DNA of 64,000 nucleotides, from positions 62,001-126,000 of the forward strand of contig JAPMXV010000059.1 of assembly GCA_026936335.1 (NCBI GenBank). The letters run 5' to 3'. The translations under genes were made by a program, and so were the position numbers. This DNA comes from Mantamonas sphyraenae (taxonomy: Eukaryota > CRuMs > Mantamonadidae). Below the pieces are notes generated by a model, which saw nothing but the letters and a program-made list of their open reading frames with translations, searched no databases and was not told where the DNA came from. Numbering within the stretch: the stretch's first letter is position 1; the number at the start of each line of letters is the position of its first letter. Positions 53,046 through 63,448 of the stretch are shown one piece after another.

Positions 53046-54536
53046 ATGGAAAACCACACAATTCACCAGGAGGAAGAGGAAGAGGAGGAGCAGTTTGACG
53101 ACGTGCGATTGTTGGATGCCACGTCGGACAACCTGGCAGCGGACAAACAAGAAAAGCAGGGGCAGGGGCAGGCAGTGACGCCGTTGCCGCTGTTGAGTTT
53201 GGTGGTGCTGAGTTCGATTCTGCTCTGCGACGCCCTGTCGGTGACCTTCCTGTTTCCCTTTGTGGTGTTTATGGTGCGTGGGTACGATGGGGTGCAGGAC
53301 GAGCAGGTGGGCATGCTGAGTGGCCTGTTGGCGTCGTCGTTTGCCGTGAGTCAGCTGCTCTCTGCATTCCCCTGGGGCAGGCTCAGCGATCGCATCGGAC
53401 GCCGTCGCACCCTCCTCTCCGGCCTCTTGGGCAACATGGTGGCCATCCTTTTGTTTGGCCTCTCCAACAGCTACGCAACGGCCCTGTTGACACGCTGCCT
53501 TGGTGGGTTGGCAAACGGCAACGTTGGCATTGCCAAAGCCTATCTCTCGGACATCCTGGACCACACCAACATGAATGCAGGCTTCAGTATTTTGGGCCTG
53601 ATGTGGGGTGTGGGCAATGTGCTGGGTCCCGTCATTGGAGGCGTGTTGTACGGCGTCGGCACAGATGCGGGCTTCTCCCCACACATGGTCGCCTGCTTTG
53701 TCATCTGCGCCGTCCAGGTCGTCGGCTTTGTCGTCGGCCTCTTTGTGCTCAAGGAGCCGCGGCGTGAAACGACAGCGGAGGAGGAGGCGGCGGAAATGGA
53801 GGAAGCCGAATCACGCAGTCAGGAATCCGGATTGCAACAGGCATTGCGTCTGCTGAAGGATCCGGGAGTGCGTGCATCCGCAGTCTGCTACGCAATGATT
53901 GCTCTCATTTACATCACGTACGACGAGTCCATGCCTCTGTTGTTCAGCATGGACAAGAAGCGGTGGGGACTTGGCATGAGCAGCACGGACATTGGCATCA
54001 CCTTTGCCATCTCCGGCGCCCTGATTCTTGCCACACAGATTTTCATCTTTCCGCGTGTCGCCGACCGCCTAGGCGTGCGCAAAACCTTTATTGTGAGCCA
54101 AGTTACGGGCACGCTGTACTTTCTCACCTTCCCCTTGGTGAGTCTGCTCAAGGATGCCAGCGATTGGGTGCTGTGGCTCTTCCTCGTGTTCATGATTTTC
54201 AACCGGTCGTGGATTTCCGTGTTTGCATTCACGTCCTCCTTTGTGCTGGTCAACCAGAGTGCACCCGCGGACCAGCGAGGGGCGGCCAATGGGTTGGCAC
54301 AGAGTCTGGGCAGTGGCGCACGCGCTGTCGGCCCCTTCCTCGGCGGTTCCATCTTTGGGGCGTCAACAAACGCAGGTCTGGGGCTGTTTGGCGTCTTTGT
54401 GCTTTACATCATCCTGGTGGTGTTTAGCATGGGCAACAGCTGGCTGGCCATCACGGGCCTTGTTGACAGGCCGGTCAGCGAGACCAAAGCAGCTGCAAAC
54501 GTGGAGATGAAGAGCTTGGAGGACAAGAAGGTGTGA
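53046..54536 (+). CDS. Major facilitator superfamily transporter (ZIFL/TetA-like)
   Basis: Single exon, 496 aa from ATG 53046 (MENHTIHQ). ATG 52980 would add 22 residues but overlaps the upstream gene. A Glu-rich cytosolic N-terminus precedes twelve predicted TM helices in two sets of six, with the MFS loop 2-3 signature WGRLSDRIGRRR and its copy-like FPRVADRLGVRK in the second half. ILGLMWGVGNVLGPVIGG matches the antiporter motif C region. The central loop is acidic (EEEAAEMEEAESRS). The pattern resembles eukaryotic ZIFL transporters and bacterial drug:H+ antiporters of the DHA1 group. The substrate is unknown. The C-terminus is short and cytosolic. The gene follows the two-TM gene by 52 bp on the same strand. 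Confidence 0.88.
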   Translation: MENHTIHQEEEEEEEQFDDVRLLDATSDNLAADKQEKQGQGQAVTPLPLLSLVVLSSILLCDALSVTFLFPFVVFMVRGYDGVQDEQVGMLSGLLASSFAVSQLLSAFPWGRLSDRIGRRRTLLSGLLGNMVAILLFGLSNSYATALLTRCLGGLANGNVGIAKAYLSDILDHTNMNAGFSILGLMWGVGNVLGPVIGGVLYGVGTDAGFSPHMVACFVICAVQVVGFVVGLFVLKEPRRETTAEEEAAEMEEAESRSQESGLQQALRLLKDPGVRASAVCYAMIALIYITYDESMPLLFSMDKKRWGLGMSSTDIGITFAISGALILATQIFIFPRVADRLGVRKTFIVSQVTGTLYFLTFPLVSLLKDASDWVLWLFLVFMIFNRSWISVFAFTSSFVLVNQSAPADQRGAANGLAQSLGSGARAVGPFLGGSIFGASTNAGLGLFGVFVLYIILVVFSMGNSWLAITGLVDRPVSETKAAANVEMKSLEDKKV

Positions 54537-54610
54537 GATGGGCGAAGGGAAGGGGAACAGAGGAAGCAGTGCACAAAAATGAACAATTTGGTATCCTCAC
54601 ATGCGCCGCC

Positions 54611-57600
54611 ATGTCCAACACAATGAGCAGCCAGCCAGCAGACCCTTCGCTCCAAGCGGTATGTCACTGGCCCCTCGTGTTTGCAAAACGTACACATGTA
54701 GCTGACACTCCTCCCTTTTGCTTGCACATGCCTTTGTCTGGACCTCGTTGCCTCTCGTGTGTGCGCGTGTGTGTGCGTGCGGTGTTTGCTCGAATTCGCG
54801 CCTCGTCCATTTGTGCGTCGTTGCCGTCGTCGCACATACGCCATCCCCACCACAGAACTTTGCCTTTATCACTGTGGGCCTGTTTGTGTCTGCGCTGGTG
54901 TCGTCGGCCAACAAATATGTGTCGACGGTGTTTCAGATGAGCCAGCACCGGCCGAAAGGTGTGTTTTGCCTCGGGAGGGCTCTCCGGGACAACCCGCACA
55001 CACAGAAACGCGGCGAGCACTGACACAGCGACCCCGATTGCCCTGGGCATGCACACGATCACACGGACACAAACCGCACACAGCACTGGCGCTGGGGTTC
55101 TTTGCTGGCGCGTGGTACTTTGCCTTCAACATGCTGGTGCTTGTGTTGAACAGCCCAGCCACGAGCGAGCTGGATCTGCTGTACAAGTCGTCGTTTGGGT
55201 TTGGGGCAATCACAATGGCGTTTGGGCCGTTTCTGGTGTTGACACCGACACGGTGCGTTGTGTGGTGGGATGCGTGGAGGCGGCAGGTGATGTGGGGAGA
55301 AGGAGAAACGCTGACACAGACACTGGCTGGCTGGAGCGCAGCCAAATCGCCCTGAAGAAGGAGACCTTTTTCAAGAAGCTGGTGATGGGTGCACAGAAGG
55401 ACGAGACGCGGTACTTTGCGCTGAGCATGTTTTGTGTGCTGACGGCGATGCAGGTGTTTGTGGTGTATTCGATCTACGTGGTGCTGGAGTCGCTCACAAA
55501 CGACCTGCGCCTGATCCTGGGCATTGTGGTGGGCTACTCCCTCGTGTGTGTGTTCTACCTGGTGATCTTCTACTCGGTGATGATGAAGAAGGAGGTTGTG
55601 ATCGGCGGGATCAACCTGATGGACCAGATCCGCAAGAACATCAAGGTGCGGAAGGGTGGGAAGAACGAGGATGCGTCTGCGCCGCAGCTGTACGACGAAG
55701 AGGGCAACCCGTACACGTATGTGAATGTGCTGAACCACAAACATTACGTCAAGGTGTACCTGGCTGCGTTTGTGGTTGTGACGTTGGGCTGCGCCGGGAT
55801 GGTGATCTATCTGTTTGTGGAGCAGAGTGCAGCATGGGATGCGATGAGTGTGCTTGGACAGACGATTGTGACGGGCTTCTTTGTGCTGAATGTGCTCACT
55901 GTGATTGTGCTTGTGATCTTTGTGCTGAACATTGCGTTCCACCCTGTGAACATGGCCACAGAGGTGGTGATGGACGACGGGCGGGTGGTGTCGATTGACA
56001 AGGTAAGGGGGTGAGCGTGGAAGGAATGATGCGACAAGGGGGTGGGTGAGGGCACACACACACTGACACGAGAGACGACGGGTTGGGACAGATTCGCTAC
56101 TGCGCGGTGGCGAGGCAGAGCGACCGTGTGCCGCTGTTTGCGTATGGACAATCGTTTGACCCTGCGAAAGGGTCGATCATGCGGCTGGTGATGAAGCACA
56201 TGGAGTCGTGCGACAACAGTGCGTGGTACAGGGGCAGTTCGTCGCTGGGCACGTATGGAAAGCTGCACCAGAGCAACGACTGGCGATGCATGTATGTGCT
56301 GCTGACGGGCGAGTCGTACAACAACGACCTGGCTGAGCACTTTCTGTTCAAGATGCAGACGTATGTGCAGGGACGGTACTACGGAGAGGTGGAAAGCGAG
56401 GAGGCGCTGGACAGCGTGTCGCCGCTGGGGTGGATGAGCGGCTGCTACGGGTTTGTGGATGCACTGGCGAACGAGTACAGCGAGGAGAAGAAGCTCAAGG
56501 CACTCGGCGAGGAGGCAGTGGCCTTTAAGGAGGTGATGGCGTATCTGGGCGAAGCTGCTGAGCAGCGGAAGCGCATCCTGAAGCACTTTTGCTCGGTCGA
56601 GTCTGTCAAGGATCGTCAAGATGTGCATTATCGTGTGCACAAGGCTGTACAAGAGCATTTTTTGGCCACAACTGGAAGCAGCAGCCAGCTGACCACTGCG
56701 TTGCGCGCTGCACGCCGCCGAAAGGCTGACAAAGACGCACCGCCGGTATCATCCTCATCGTCGCGGCCGTCCAACCTTATTCTGGACATTGTAGAGGTCG
56801 GTGCGACCGACAACGAGTATGCGGCGTTTAACGACTACATGTACCGGGACGGCGACGGATTCCTGCTTGTGTACAGCCAAACTTCGCGTGCGTCCTTTGA
56901 CGAGCTGCCGACCATTGTGGAACGCATCTACAGGGTGAAAGACACGGACCGGCTGGCCATGCTTGTGGTAGGCAACAAGTGCGACCTGGAGGAAGAGCGG
57001 CAGGTTGCAGACTCGGAAGGAGAGGCGTACGCAGACTCGCTGGGGTTCCGCACGCCGTATGTGTCGACGAGTGCCAAGCACCGCATCAATGTGGATGAAG
57101 CTTTTGGCAGATTGGCGGCACGTGCGCCTCTGAAGGGCGGTTCGAACGAGCTGAAGCTAATTGTGGTGGGCGCCGGTGGCGTGGGCAAGTCAGCACTGAT
57201 TGTTCAGCATTTGACGGGCGTTTTTATGGACGAGTACGACCCGACAATTGAGGACTCGTACCGCAAGCAGGTGAATCTGGATGGGTTTGGTGACGACAGC
57301 GACTTGTTTTCGGACGGTCCCGCAAAGAACATGAAGAAGAAGAAGGGCGGATTCAGCGGAGGCAAGAGCAGCAGCAGCAAGCCCAAACCGCCGCCCGAGC
57401 CAAAGTTGGACGAGCCGAAGCGCAAGGAACGGCCAAAGAAGTCGTCGAAAGTGCAGGAGGGAAGCGAAAGTGCACAGGAAGCGAAGCCCATGGACACAGA
57501 CAAGGATGTGCAACCGGATGCGTCGCGCAAAGGCAAGAAGAAGAAGAGGATGGACGTGGAAAACGAGAGGTTGGAATTGGGTGTGATGATGAACGACGGC

Positions 57601-59292
57601 CTGATGCAGGAGGTTGTAGTAGAGGTGGAGCTGGATGAGGACGAAGCGGCCAAGGAGCTTGCACGCATGCAGCGGTACTGGGCAACGATGCGCTCGTCGT
57701 ACCGCATGGGTGGCCAGCGCATGGAAGGGGTCAAGGGCATGAGCAAGCTGCAGTTGCGTGTGGAACAGGTGCAGAGGAAGAGTGCGGCGATGCAGGGACC
57801 ATCGCGTATGGAGGCGTCGAACGGAGAGAACGTGCGTGTGAGTGCAGATGGCCTGACGGTGGAGCATGCGGAAGAGGCGGCGCGAGAGCACAGCGCGTAC
57901 GTGTGCAGCGACTTGCCGTTTGTGCGAGGTGTGAGCGTGTTTGAAGCGGTTGTGACGTGCGAGGACGAGGTGGGTGGAGGAGTGGCGATTGGAGTGAGTA
58001 CAGAGATGAGTCTGCGTGGTGTGGAGGGCGGGCGAACGGGCGCTGTGTTTGCACTGCGATCGGACGGACGGCTGGTCAAGACACCGGGAGATCTGAGGGA
58101 GGCAGGAGCAGAGGCGACGTTCTGCGGCGGGTTTGAACCAGAGGCGTGGAAGGGAGAGGGTGGAGCGGAGGTGTGGGAGGCGGATGAGGAGGAGGAGGCT
58201 GCGGCGGGGATGGGAGGCTTGTATGGAAACAAGGGCAAGGGCAAGGGCAAGGGCAAAGACGCGGTGGATGATGAACCAGGGAAGCTGGAAGCGATGGTGG
58301 CGAGCAAGCGATGCCGTGTGGTGAGCGTGCTTGTGGACTATGAGCGGGGATGTGTGGCGTATGCGGTGGACGGGGTGTACCAGGGAGTGGCGTATGCAGG
58401 GATGGGGCAGGAGAACAAGGCGGTGTATGCGTGTGTGATGGGCACACAGGAGGGCAAGTGGAAGGTGGAGATGAACTTTGGGCATGCGCCGCTTCGGTAC
58501 CGAGGAGCGTTTGGACGGGTGCGTGGACAGGGGATGTTTGTAAAGGCGTTCAATGTGAGCAAGCCCGAGAGCATGGCAAGCCCAGTGATGCTGAAGGAGG
58601 TGCGGGAGGCGGTGGACAAGGCGAACGCAAAACTGGTGGAGGAGTTGGAGAAGGAGGTGGACAAGGCCAAAGGGCGAGAAAATGGAAGGGAGGTGTCGAT
58701 GGCAGGGGACGTGGTGATGGAGATGCAGCAGCGCACAAAGGATCTGGTGATGCGGGCGGCGCTGGAGTCCTGGGGTGGCCTCGGTACAGCCGAACAGATG
58801 TACATTGTGGAGCGAGTGCGCTCGGCACAGAAGGAGGTTGTGGCCAGGATGGCGGAGGAAGGGTGGTTGCACGCCGCACCCAAGGCGTTCCAAGTGCAGG
58901 TGATGCGTGATCTGACGCTAAGCCACGACGAAATGACGTTGCTTGCAGCAGAGTGCATGCCCAGCGTGGAGGGCAAGGGAAACAGCGATGCGGCAGAGGC
59001 ACACGTACAGTACGCCCGCTTTCATGCTCACGTGGGCATGTCACTGTACCTTGCGTTTGAAGCGATGCTGTGGACGAGTGCGGCGAGCGTGGCGGAGGCG
59101 AAAAAGGTGCTTCAGCGCGTCGAACGGACGATGGAAGAGACTCTAAAGGTGGTGAAGCCGACCAAATCCGACTCTGCCAGCATGAATGTGGACCATGCCG
59201 AGGTGTGGGAGCAGTACCTGTTTGCGCTCGCCTTGCATGACACGCTGCTCGTGTGGCTGGGTGAACTGAGCGAGACACTGTCGGCTGCGTGA
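54611..59292 (+). CDS. Seven-TM / longin-like / circularly permuted Ras GTPase / SPRY fusion protein
   Basis: Exons 54611-54658, 54856-54958, 55084-55252, 55342-56002 and 56092-59292; every junction fits in phase; 1393 aa. Residues 1-327 contain seven hydrophobic helices. Exon 5 has no ATG near its start and opens with [20 protein letters not shown], a longin-like domain (about 328-470). Residues about 555-725 form a Ras domain in permuted order: beta-3/G3-like ([13 protein letters not shown]), G4 NKCD, G5 TSAK, then G1 [10 protein letters not shown] and G2 [12 protein letters not shown], ending at beta-2. The G3 DxxGQ is not recognisable, so hydrolysis may be impaired. After a Lys-rich linker comes a SPRY-like domain (about 899-1129) and a helical end ([15 protein letters not shown]..., [12 protein letters not shown]). 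If the intron at 56003-56091 is not removed, the membrane part ends at 56014 and the rest lacks a good start. Function unknown; membrane-tethered small-GTPase signalling is inferred. Confidence 0.75.
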
Positions 59293-59356
59293 GGGATGGA
59301 GAAGCGGGGGCATGGGCATGGATGGAGTGCGTAGTGAAGAGTGTGTTCATTGGCAA

Positions 59357-60289
59357 TCACTTGTCTCCTTTGTAGAGGGGGGACGCGAAGCAGGAGGTGA
59401 CGTGGTCGTTCACCAGTCCGATGGCCTGCATGAAAGACAGCATGGTTGTGGGACCCAGCCACTTGAAACCGCGCTTTTTGAACACCTTTGCCATGGCAGT
59501 GGACTCTTTGGTGAAGCCGATTGTCTTTGGGTCTCCGCGGAGGTCGGGCTTGTCAAAAACGATGGGTTTGTTGCCGGGAACGAAGCCGCTGTTGTACACA
59601 AAGTGGTGAAAGGTGGTTCCATCTTCCTGGCGCAGCTTGGCGATGGCCTGGGCGTTGTTGACCATGGCCGATACTTTGGCACGGTTGCGGATGATGCGCG
59701 TGTCCTGGAGCAGCTCGTCGACCTTGTCGGCGTCGTATTGGGCCACGGTGTCGACGTCAAAGTTATCAAAGGCATCGCGCATACCCTGGCGCTTGGACAA
59801 GGTGATGGCCCAGGAGAGGCCTGTGTGGCGAGAGTCAGTGGAAGGGTTCCCGGGAACTCGCTGTTTGTCTGCAGCCTTTTCCGCAGGCTGCTGCTCGAGA
59901 CACACACACGTACCGCTTTGCATGCTCTCCAACGTGAGCATCTCAAACAGTTGATTGTCAGCCTGGTCGCCTTTCTCGATGGGCACGCCCCATTCGTCGT
60001 CATGGTAGGCGACGAGCAGCGGGTTTTCGGCCTGTGCGTAGCCGACCCAGTGGCAACGTGGACGGCCATCGCTGCCCACCTTGGCCGTGACCATGAGCTT
60101 GTTGACAACCGCCCCCGAGTCGGAGGACGATGCCTTTGACTTTGCCTTGCCACTTGCACGCTGGCGCTTGGTATCTTGCGGCGAAAAGTCGGCGTCGTCG
60201 CCCGCGTCGTCGTCGATGTCCCCTTCGCCACCACCATCGACACCGAGGCGAGTGACTTGCTTTCGAGTGCGCTTGGAGCGACGAGACAT
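59357..60289 (-). CDS. DNA-3-methyladenine glycosylase I (Tag family), paralogue 1
   Basis: Exons 60289-59914 and 59820-59357, phase 1 (G+GC); 279 aa. A basic, Ser/Asp-rich N-terminus of about 70 residues ([10 protein letters not shown]; possible nuclear signal) precedes the Tag fold: [34 protein letters not shown] and [21 protein letters not shown]. The zinc-type ligands are present: Cys of RCHW, His of YHDD, and His/Cys of NDHVTSCF. Glu of DDEWG, which contacts the damaged base in the E. coli enzyme, is kept. The protein should excise 3-methyladenine from alkylated DNA in base excision repair. Its partner paralogue lies at 62410-63439 in the opposite orientation. It converges on the permuted-Ras gene with 64 bp between stop codons and diverges from ARF. 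Confidence 0.92.
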   Translation of the reverse strand: MSRRSKRTRKQVTRLGVDGGGEGDIDDDAGDDADFSPQDTKRQRASGKAKSKASSSDSGAVVNKLMVTAKVGSDGRPRCHWVGYAQAENPLLVAYHDDEWGVPIEKGDQADNQLFEMLTLESMQSGTCVCLEQQPAEKAADKQRVPGNPSTDSRHTGLSWAITLSKRQGMRDAFDNFDVDTVAQYDADKVDELLQDTRIIRNRAKVSAMVNNAQAIAKLRQEDGTTFHHFVYNSGFVPGNKPIVFDKPDLRGDPKTIGFTKESTAMAKVFKKRGFKWLGPTTMLSFMQAIGLVNDHVTSCFASPLYKGDK

Positions 60290-60372
60290 TTGGGCAAAGG
60301 TGGATGGAAAGGAAAGTTTGGGGGAGGGGTGGTTGGACGGGCGCGGGGTCCGGCAAACCAAGACAACACACC
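60290..60372. promoter_or_regulatory. 83-bp divergent spacer between the Tag1 and ARF genes
   Basis: The two genes start on opposite strands 83 bp apart. The spacer has a G-rich run (GGGGGAGGGGTGG) that could act as a GC-box-like element. No TATA-like sequence was seen. Confidence 0.4.
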
Positions 60373-61528
60373 ATGGGGCTGTACCTTTCCAAGGCGTTGG
60401 CCTCGCTGTTTGGCAACACAGAGATGCGCATTGTGATGATTGGACTGGATGCCGCGGGAAAGACCACGTGCCTGTACAAGCTTTCTTTGGGTGAGTTGCT
60501 TGGTGTGTCCACGTGCGCACCACGCACCTCTGGGCGCTGTCGTGCTGCCCACACTGGTGACCGGTTCCCCTGTGCCTGTGCATTGGGGGGGGATGGCACT
60601 ACTGCGGTGCGCGTGTCTTTGCACGCACGCTGCGTCGTGTCGCACACGTGACGTGGCAGAAGGGAGGGGTGGGAGAATTGGGTGGAAGGGTGTGAGGAGG
60701 GCCCAACCCGCGCTGACACAAGAGGTGCGCACTGGGATGCACAGGTGAGGTGGTGGACACCATGCCCACACTGGGTTTCAATGTGGAAACGGTGGAGTAC
60801 AACAATGTGTCGTTCACAGGTGAGTGGTGGTCCGGCCTGGGTTACGGGGCAAGGCGAATTCTCCCGCCCCGCCAACCCCCTCTTGCCGCACGCTCTCCAG
60901 TGGCACACAGACACGCAAAACTCACGCTCGCATGCGCGCACGCACACAGTGTGGGACGTGGGAGGACAGGACAAGATCCGCCAGCTGTGGCAGCACTACT
61001 ACGCAGATGTTCAGGTGAGTTTCCGTTTTTCCGTGAGCCGCTCTCGTGGCGCTGTGGCAAACGGCTTGGGCATTTTGGATTGTGGCAGTTCCCCCCGCTC
61101 ACCCTCTCCCCCCGCTTTCCCCTCCTCACGGACCTCTGCTCACACACACTACCCGTTGGACACGTCGACGACACGTGTGTGTATGGATACACACGGCCGT
61201 GACCACACACACACACACACACACGTCACACGTCGCACAGGGAGTGATCTTTGTGGTCGACAGCAACGATCGCGAGCGTTTGGAGGAGGCCCGCGAGGAG
61301 TTTAGCAACGTGGTGGGCCACTCGGATCTGGACAAGGCTGTGGTGCTGGTGCTGGCCAACAAGCAGGACCTGCCCGAAGCCATGAGCACCTCGGAGATTG
61401 CCGAGGGCCTGGGTCTCAACAACCTCAAGTCCCACGAATGGTTCGTCCAGCCCACTGTCGCCACAGAAGGCACCGGCCTCTACGAGGGGCTCGACTGGCT
61501 CGTCGACAAGGTCAAGAACAAGGCATGA
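60373..61528 (+). CDS. ARF1: ADP-ribosylation factor (ARF family GTPase)
   Basis: Exons 60373-60490, 60745-60819, 60950-61014 and 61241-61528 (phases 1, 1, 0); 181 aa, the length of human ARF1. The start [14 protein letters not shown] has the N-terminal Gly for myristoylation and an amphipathic helix. GTPase motifs: GLDAAGKTT (G1), [14 protein letters not shown] (G2/switch 1), [10 protein letters not shown] (G3 with catalytic Gln), NKQDLP (G4), and a final CAT-like region [16 protein letters not shown]. The whole sequence aligns with ARF1-5 more than with ARL proteins. It recruits coat proteins and regulates vesicle formation at Golgi membranes. Introns 1 and 3 each exceed 200 nt and contain only T/G- and CA-rich sequence. 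It sits in the middle of the palindromic block flanked by the two glycosylase genes. Confidence 0.93.
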
Positions 61529-61744
61529 TGATGGGCAGAATGGATTGAAAAGCTTTTTTTGGTGATGCCGTGGATTTTGTTTCCACCCCCTCCTCCTTCC
61601 CCGCACGTGCACCCTGATGGAAACCATTGTGTTGTTGGCGGTGTGTGGGTTGCTGTGCAGTTGTCTCGACGGCATGTGTGAGGAGATGACAAGCTGACAA
61701 GCTGACCACCGGCAGCGGGGTTGTTGTTGCACCGAAGTTTCACA

Positions 61745-62355
61745 CTACATCTCCTCCTCCTCCAGCTCTTTTCCCCGTTGCACGCGTTCACGTGCCCCAC
61801 TCAGACTCGTGAGGCTCTTGAGGGCAGTCTCCAATTCCTCCGACACCTTTTTCACGTCTGCCTCGTCGCCCGTCTTCTTGGAATACTCCTTGCCGTTGTC
61901 CGGTTTGCCCATGCCAGCGGCCAGTTCGGCCTCCAGCTGCTCGTACGGCGTCTCCAGCATCTTCTTCTTCCTGTGGTCCGGTGAGCGTGCAGTGTCAGCG
62001 TGTGTGCGTGTGCTGGGAGCCAGGGAGTCGCATGCGCGGATTTCTTTTCGAATCTCAACCCCACCCCCCACTCAACCCCCACTCAACCCCTGCCTTACCT
62101 CCTCTTGTGCAGCTTGGTGGCCGTGTGTGCCTTGAGGGCGTCGCTGTCCATGAAAAAGCGAGAGCAGGACACGCAGTAGAACTTGCCTGCGCCCGGAAGG
62201 TCCAGATCCACCTCCCTGGGTTTGCCGGTGTCGCCAAACTCGCTCAGTTCGGCGTGCACTTGGTCGTGGTCCAGCTTGCGGTTGCGAAGCCGTGTGCCCT
62301 TTCGCGTCTGCTTCTTGTCCGCTTTGCTCTTCTTGCGTTTGTAGACGCCTCCCAT
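61745..62355 (-). CDS. ZNF593: C2H2 zinc-finger ribosome-assembly factor (ZNF593/Bud20-like)
   Basis: Exons 62355-62099 and 61970-61745, phase 2; 160 aa. The basic N-terminus MGGVYKRKKSKADKK is followed by KLDHDQVHAEL and a single C2H2 finger: FYCVSCSRFFMDSDALKAHT with the second His in KLHKRR. DLDLPGAGKFYC before the finger matches the PDLPGGG element of ZNF593. The exon 2 tail is acidic (KKMLETPYEQLEAELAAGMG, ends EEEEM); ETPY-x5-E-AAGMG corresponds to the PYSQEEAERAAGMG segment of ZNF593. Known members act as shuttling factors in pre-60S ribosome export. The start is 54 bp from the divergent Tag2 gene. Confidence 0.9.
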
Positions 62356-62409
62356 GTGTGTGTGTGTGTGTGTGTGTGTGCCTGCGGGTGCGCAGCCAGG
62401 GCAAACAGC
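62356..62409. promoter_or_regulatory. 54-bp divergent spacer with (TG)n between ZNF593-like and Tag2 genes
   Basis: Two divergent start codons are separated by 54 bp, a third of which is a TG run (about 62357-62379). Both transcription starts must lie here or inside the neighbouring genes. Confidence 0.45.
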
Positions 62410-63439
62410 ATGACCACACGCAAGTTGGATGACCTGCAAGATTGGGGGGATTTGGATGGGTTTGAGGATGATCCGTCGCTCAGTGACATTGTCGTTGAAG
62501 CTTCGTCGTCCGAGAGCAATGAGCCAGCAGCCGGCGGATGGCAACGCACCCTGGAGGAGGAGCAGGCATGGCAGGCCCGCAAGCGTCAGCGGCGCGAGCA
62601 GCTCCAGACAAAAGTTGTTGTTGACGACTCCACATACACCGGCTACAACGTCGAAGAGCGTCGCAAGGCCAAGGCCGAAGCGATGATTTCGAGCTTCGTC
62701 AACGTCGGCAGCGACGGAAAGGCCCGCTGCTGGGGCAGCATCTCGGAGGGGGAGCGTGATTTCCATGACAACGCGTGGGGCGTCCCTGTGCTCGACGACA
62801 CAAAGCTGTTTGAGCTGCTCACGCTCAACGTGTTCCAGCCGGTACGTGGGGGTTCCCGAGAACCTTTTGTTCGAGACCATGGCACGCTGACACACACGCA
62901 CACACCACAACACACAGGGACTCAACTGGCGCCAGATCATGAACAAGGCACCAAACATCAAAGCTGCGTTTCTGGACTACGACATCGTCAAGGTGGCTTC
63001 GTTCAGCGACGACGACATCAACCGGCTGCTCAAGCTTCCCGACGGCGAGTTTATACGCAACAAAGCAAAGATCCTGGCCACTGTGTCCAATGCACAGGCA
63101 GTGTGCATCCTCCGTGCTGAAAACAGGTGTTCTTGGGCAAAGTGGCTGTGGACAAATCCAGACATCTGGCCCGAACACGATTTTGACGCCTCGTCTCGCC
63201 TCCAGCCATTCATCAAACCCACCACATTCTACGAGAGCTTTTGTGAGACAAACACCGAGTTTTCACGGCGCCTTGCAAAGGTGCTCCTGGCCAATGGCTT
63301 TGCCTTTCTCGGTCCCATCAACACCTACACATTTGCCCAGAGCGCTGGGTTCTACAACATGCACCTGGATGGCTGTTGGCGCTCTCACAAGGAAAACATC
63401 AAGAACGAGCTTGTGCCGAAGTATGGCGAGCTGAAATGA
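62410..63439 (+). CDS. Tag-family glycosylase paralogue 2, lacking the base-recognition Glu
   Basis: Exons 62410-62841 and 62918-63439, phase 0; 317 aa. The acidic N-terminus of about 95 residues (DDLQDWGDLDGFEDD) differs from the basic one of paralogue 1. The Tag fold is recognisable: ARCWGSISEGERDFHDNAWGVP, LFELLTLNVFQPGLNWRQIM, FIRNKAKILATVSNAQAV and FAFLGPINTYTFAQSAGFYN. Zinc-type ligands are kept (Cys of RCWG, His of FHDN, His/Cys of MHLDGC). The Glu of HDxEWG is replaced by Ala (HDNAWG), QAG by QPG, and IIRNR by FIRNK. The substrate pocket is therefore altered. It may recognise another base, act as a DNA-binding protein, or be inactive. The reading frame is intact and the splice sites are good, so it is not a pseudogene. 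Confidence 0.88.
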
Positions 63440-63448
63440 ATTCCGCCA

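Noticed and set aside
56003-56014. Stop codon ending the 7TM protein at 56014 (…IDKVRG)
   Set aside because: It lies inside a well-formed intron (GTAAGG donor, ACAG acceptor 56091), and the next exon has no start of its own. Kept as an alternative in the fusion entry.
57721-58893. Minus-strand ORFs opposite the SPRY region
   Set aside because: Low-complexity His/Pro/Ser composition typical of antisense frames in this GC-rich sequence; no motifs.
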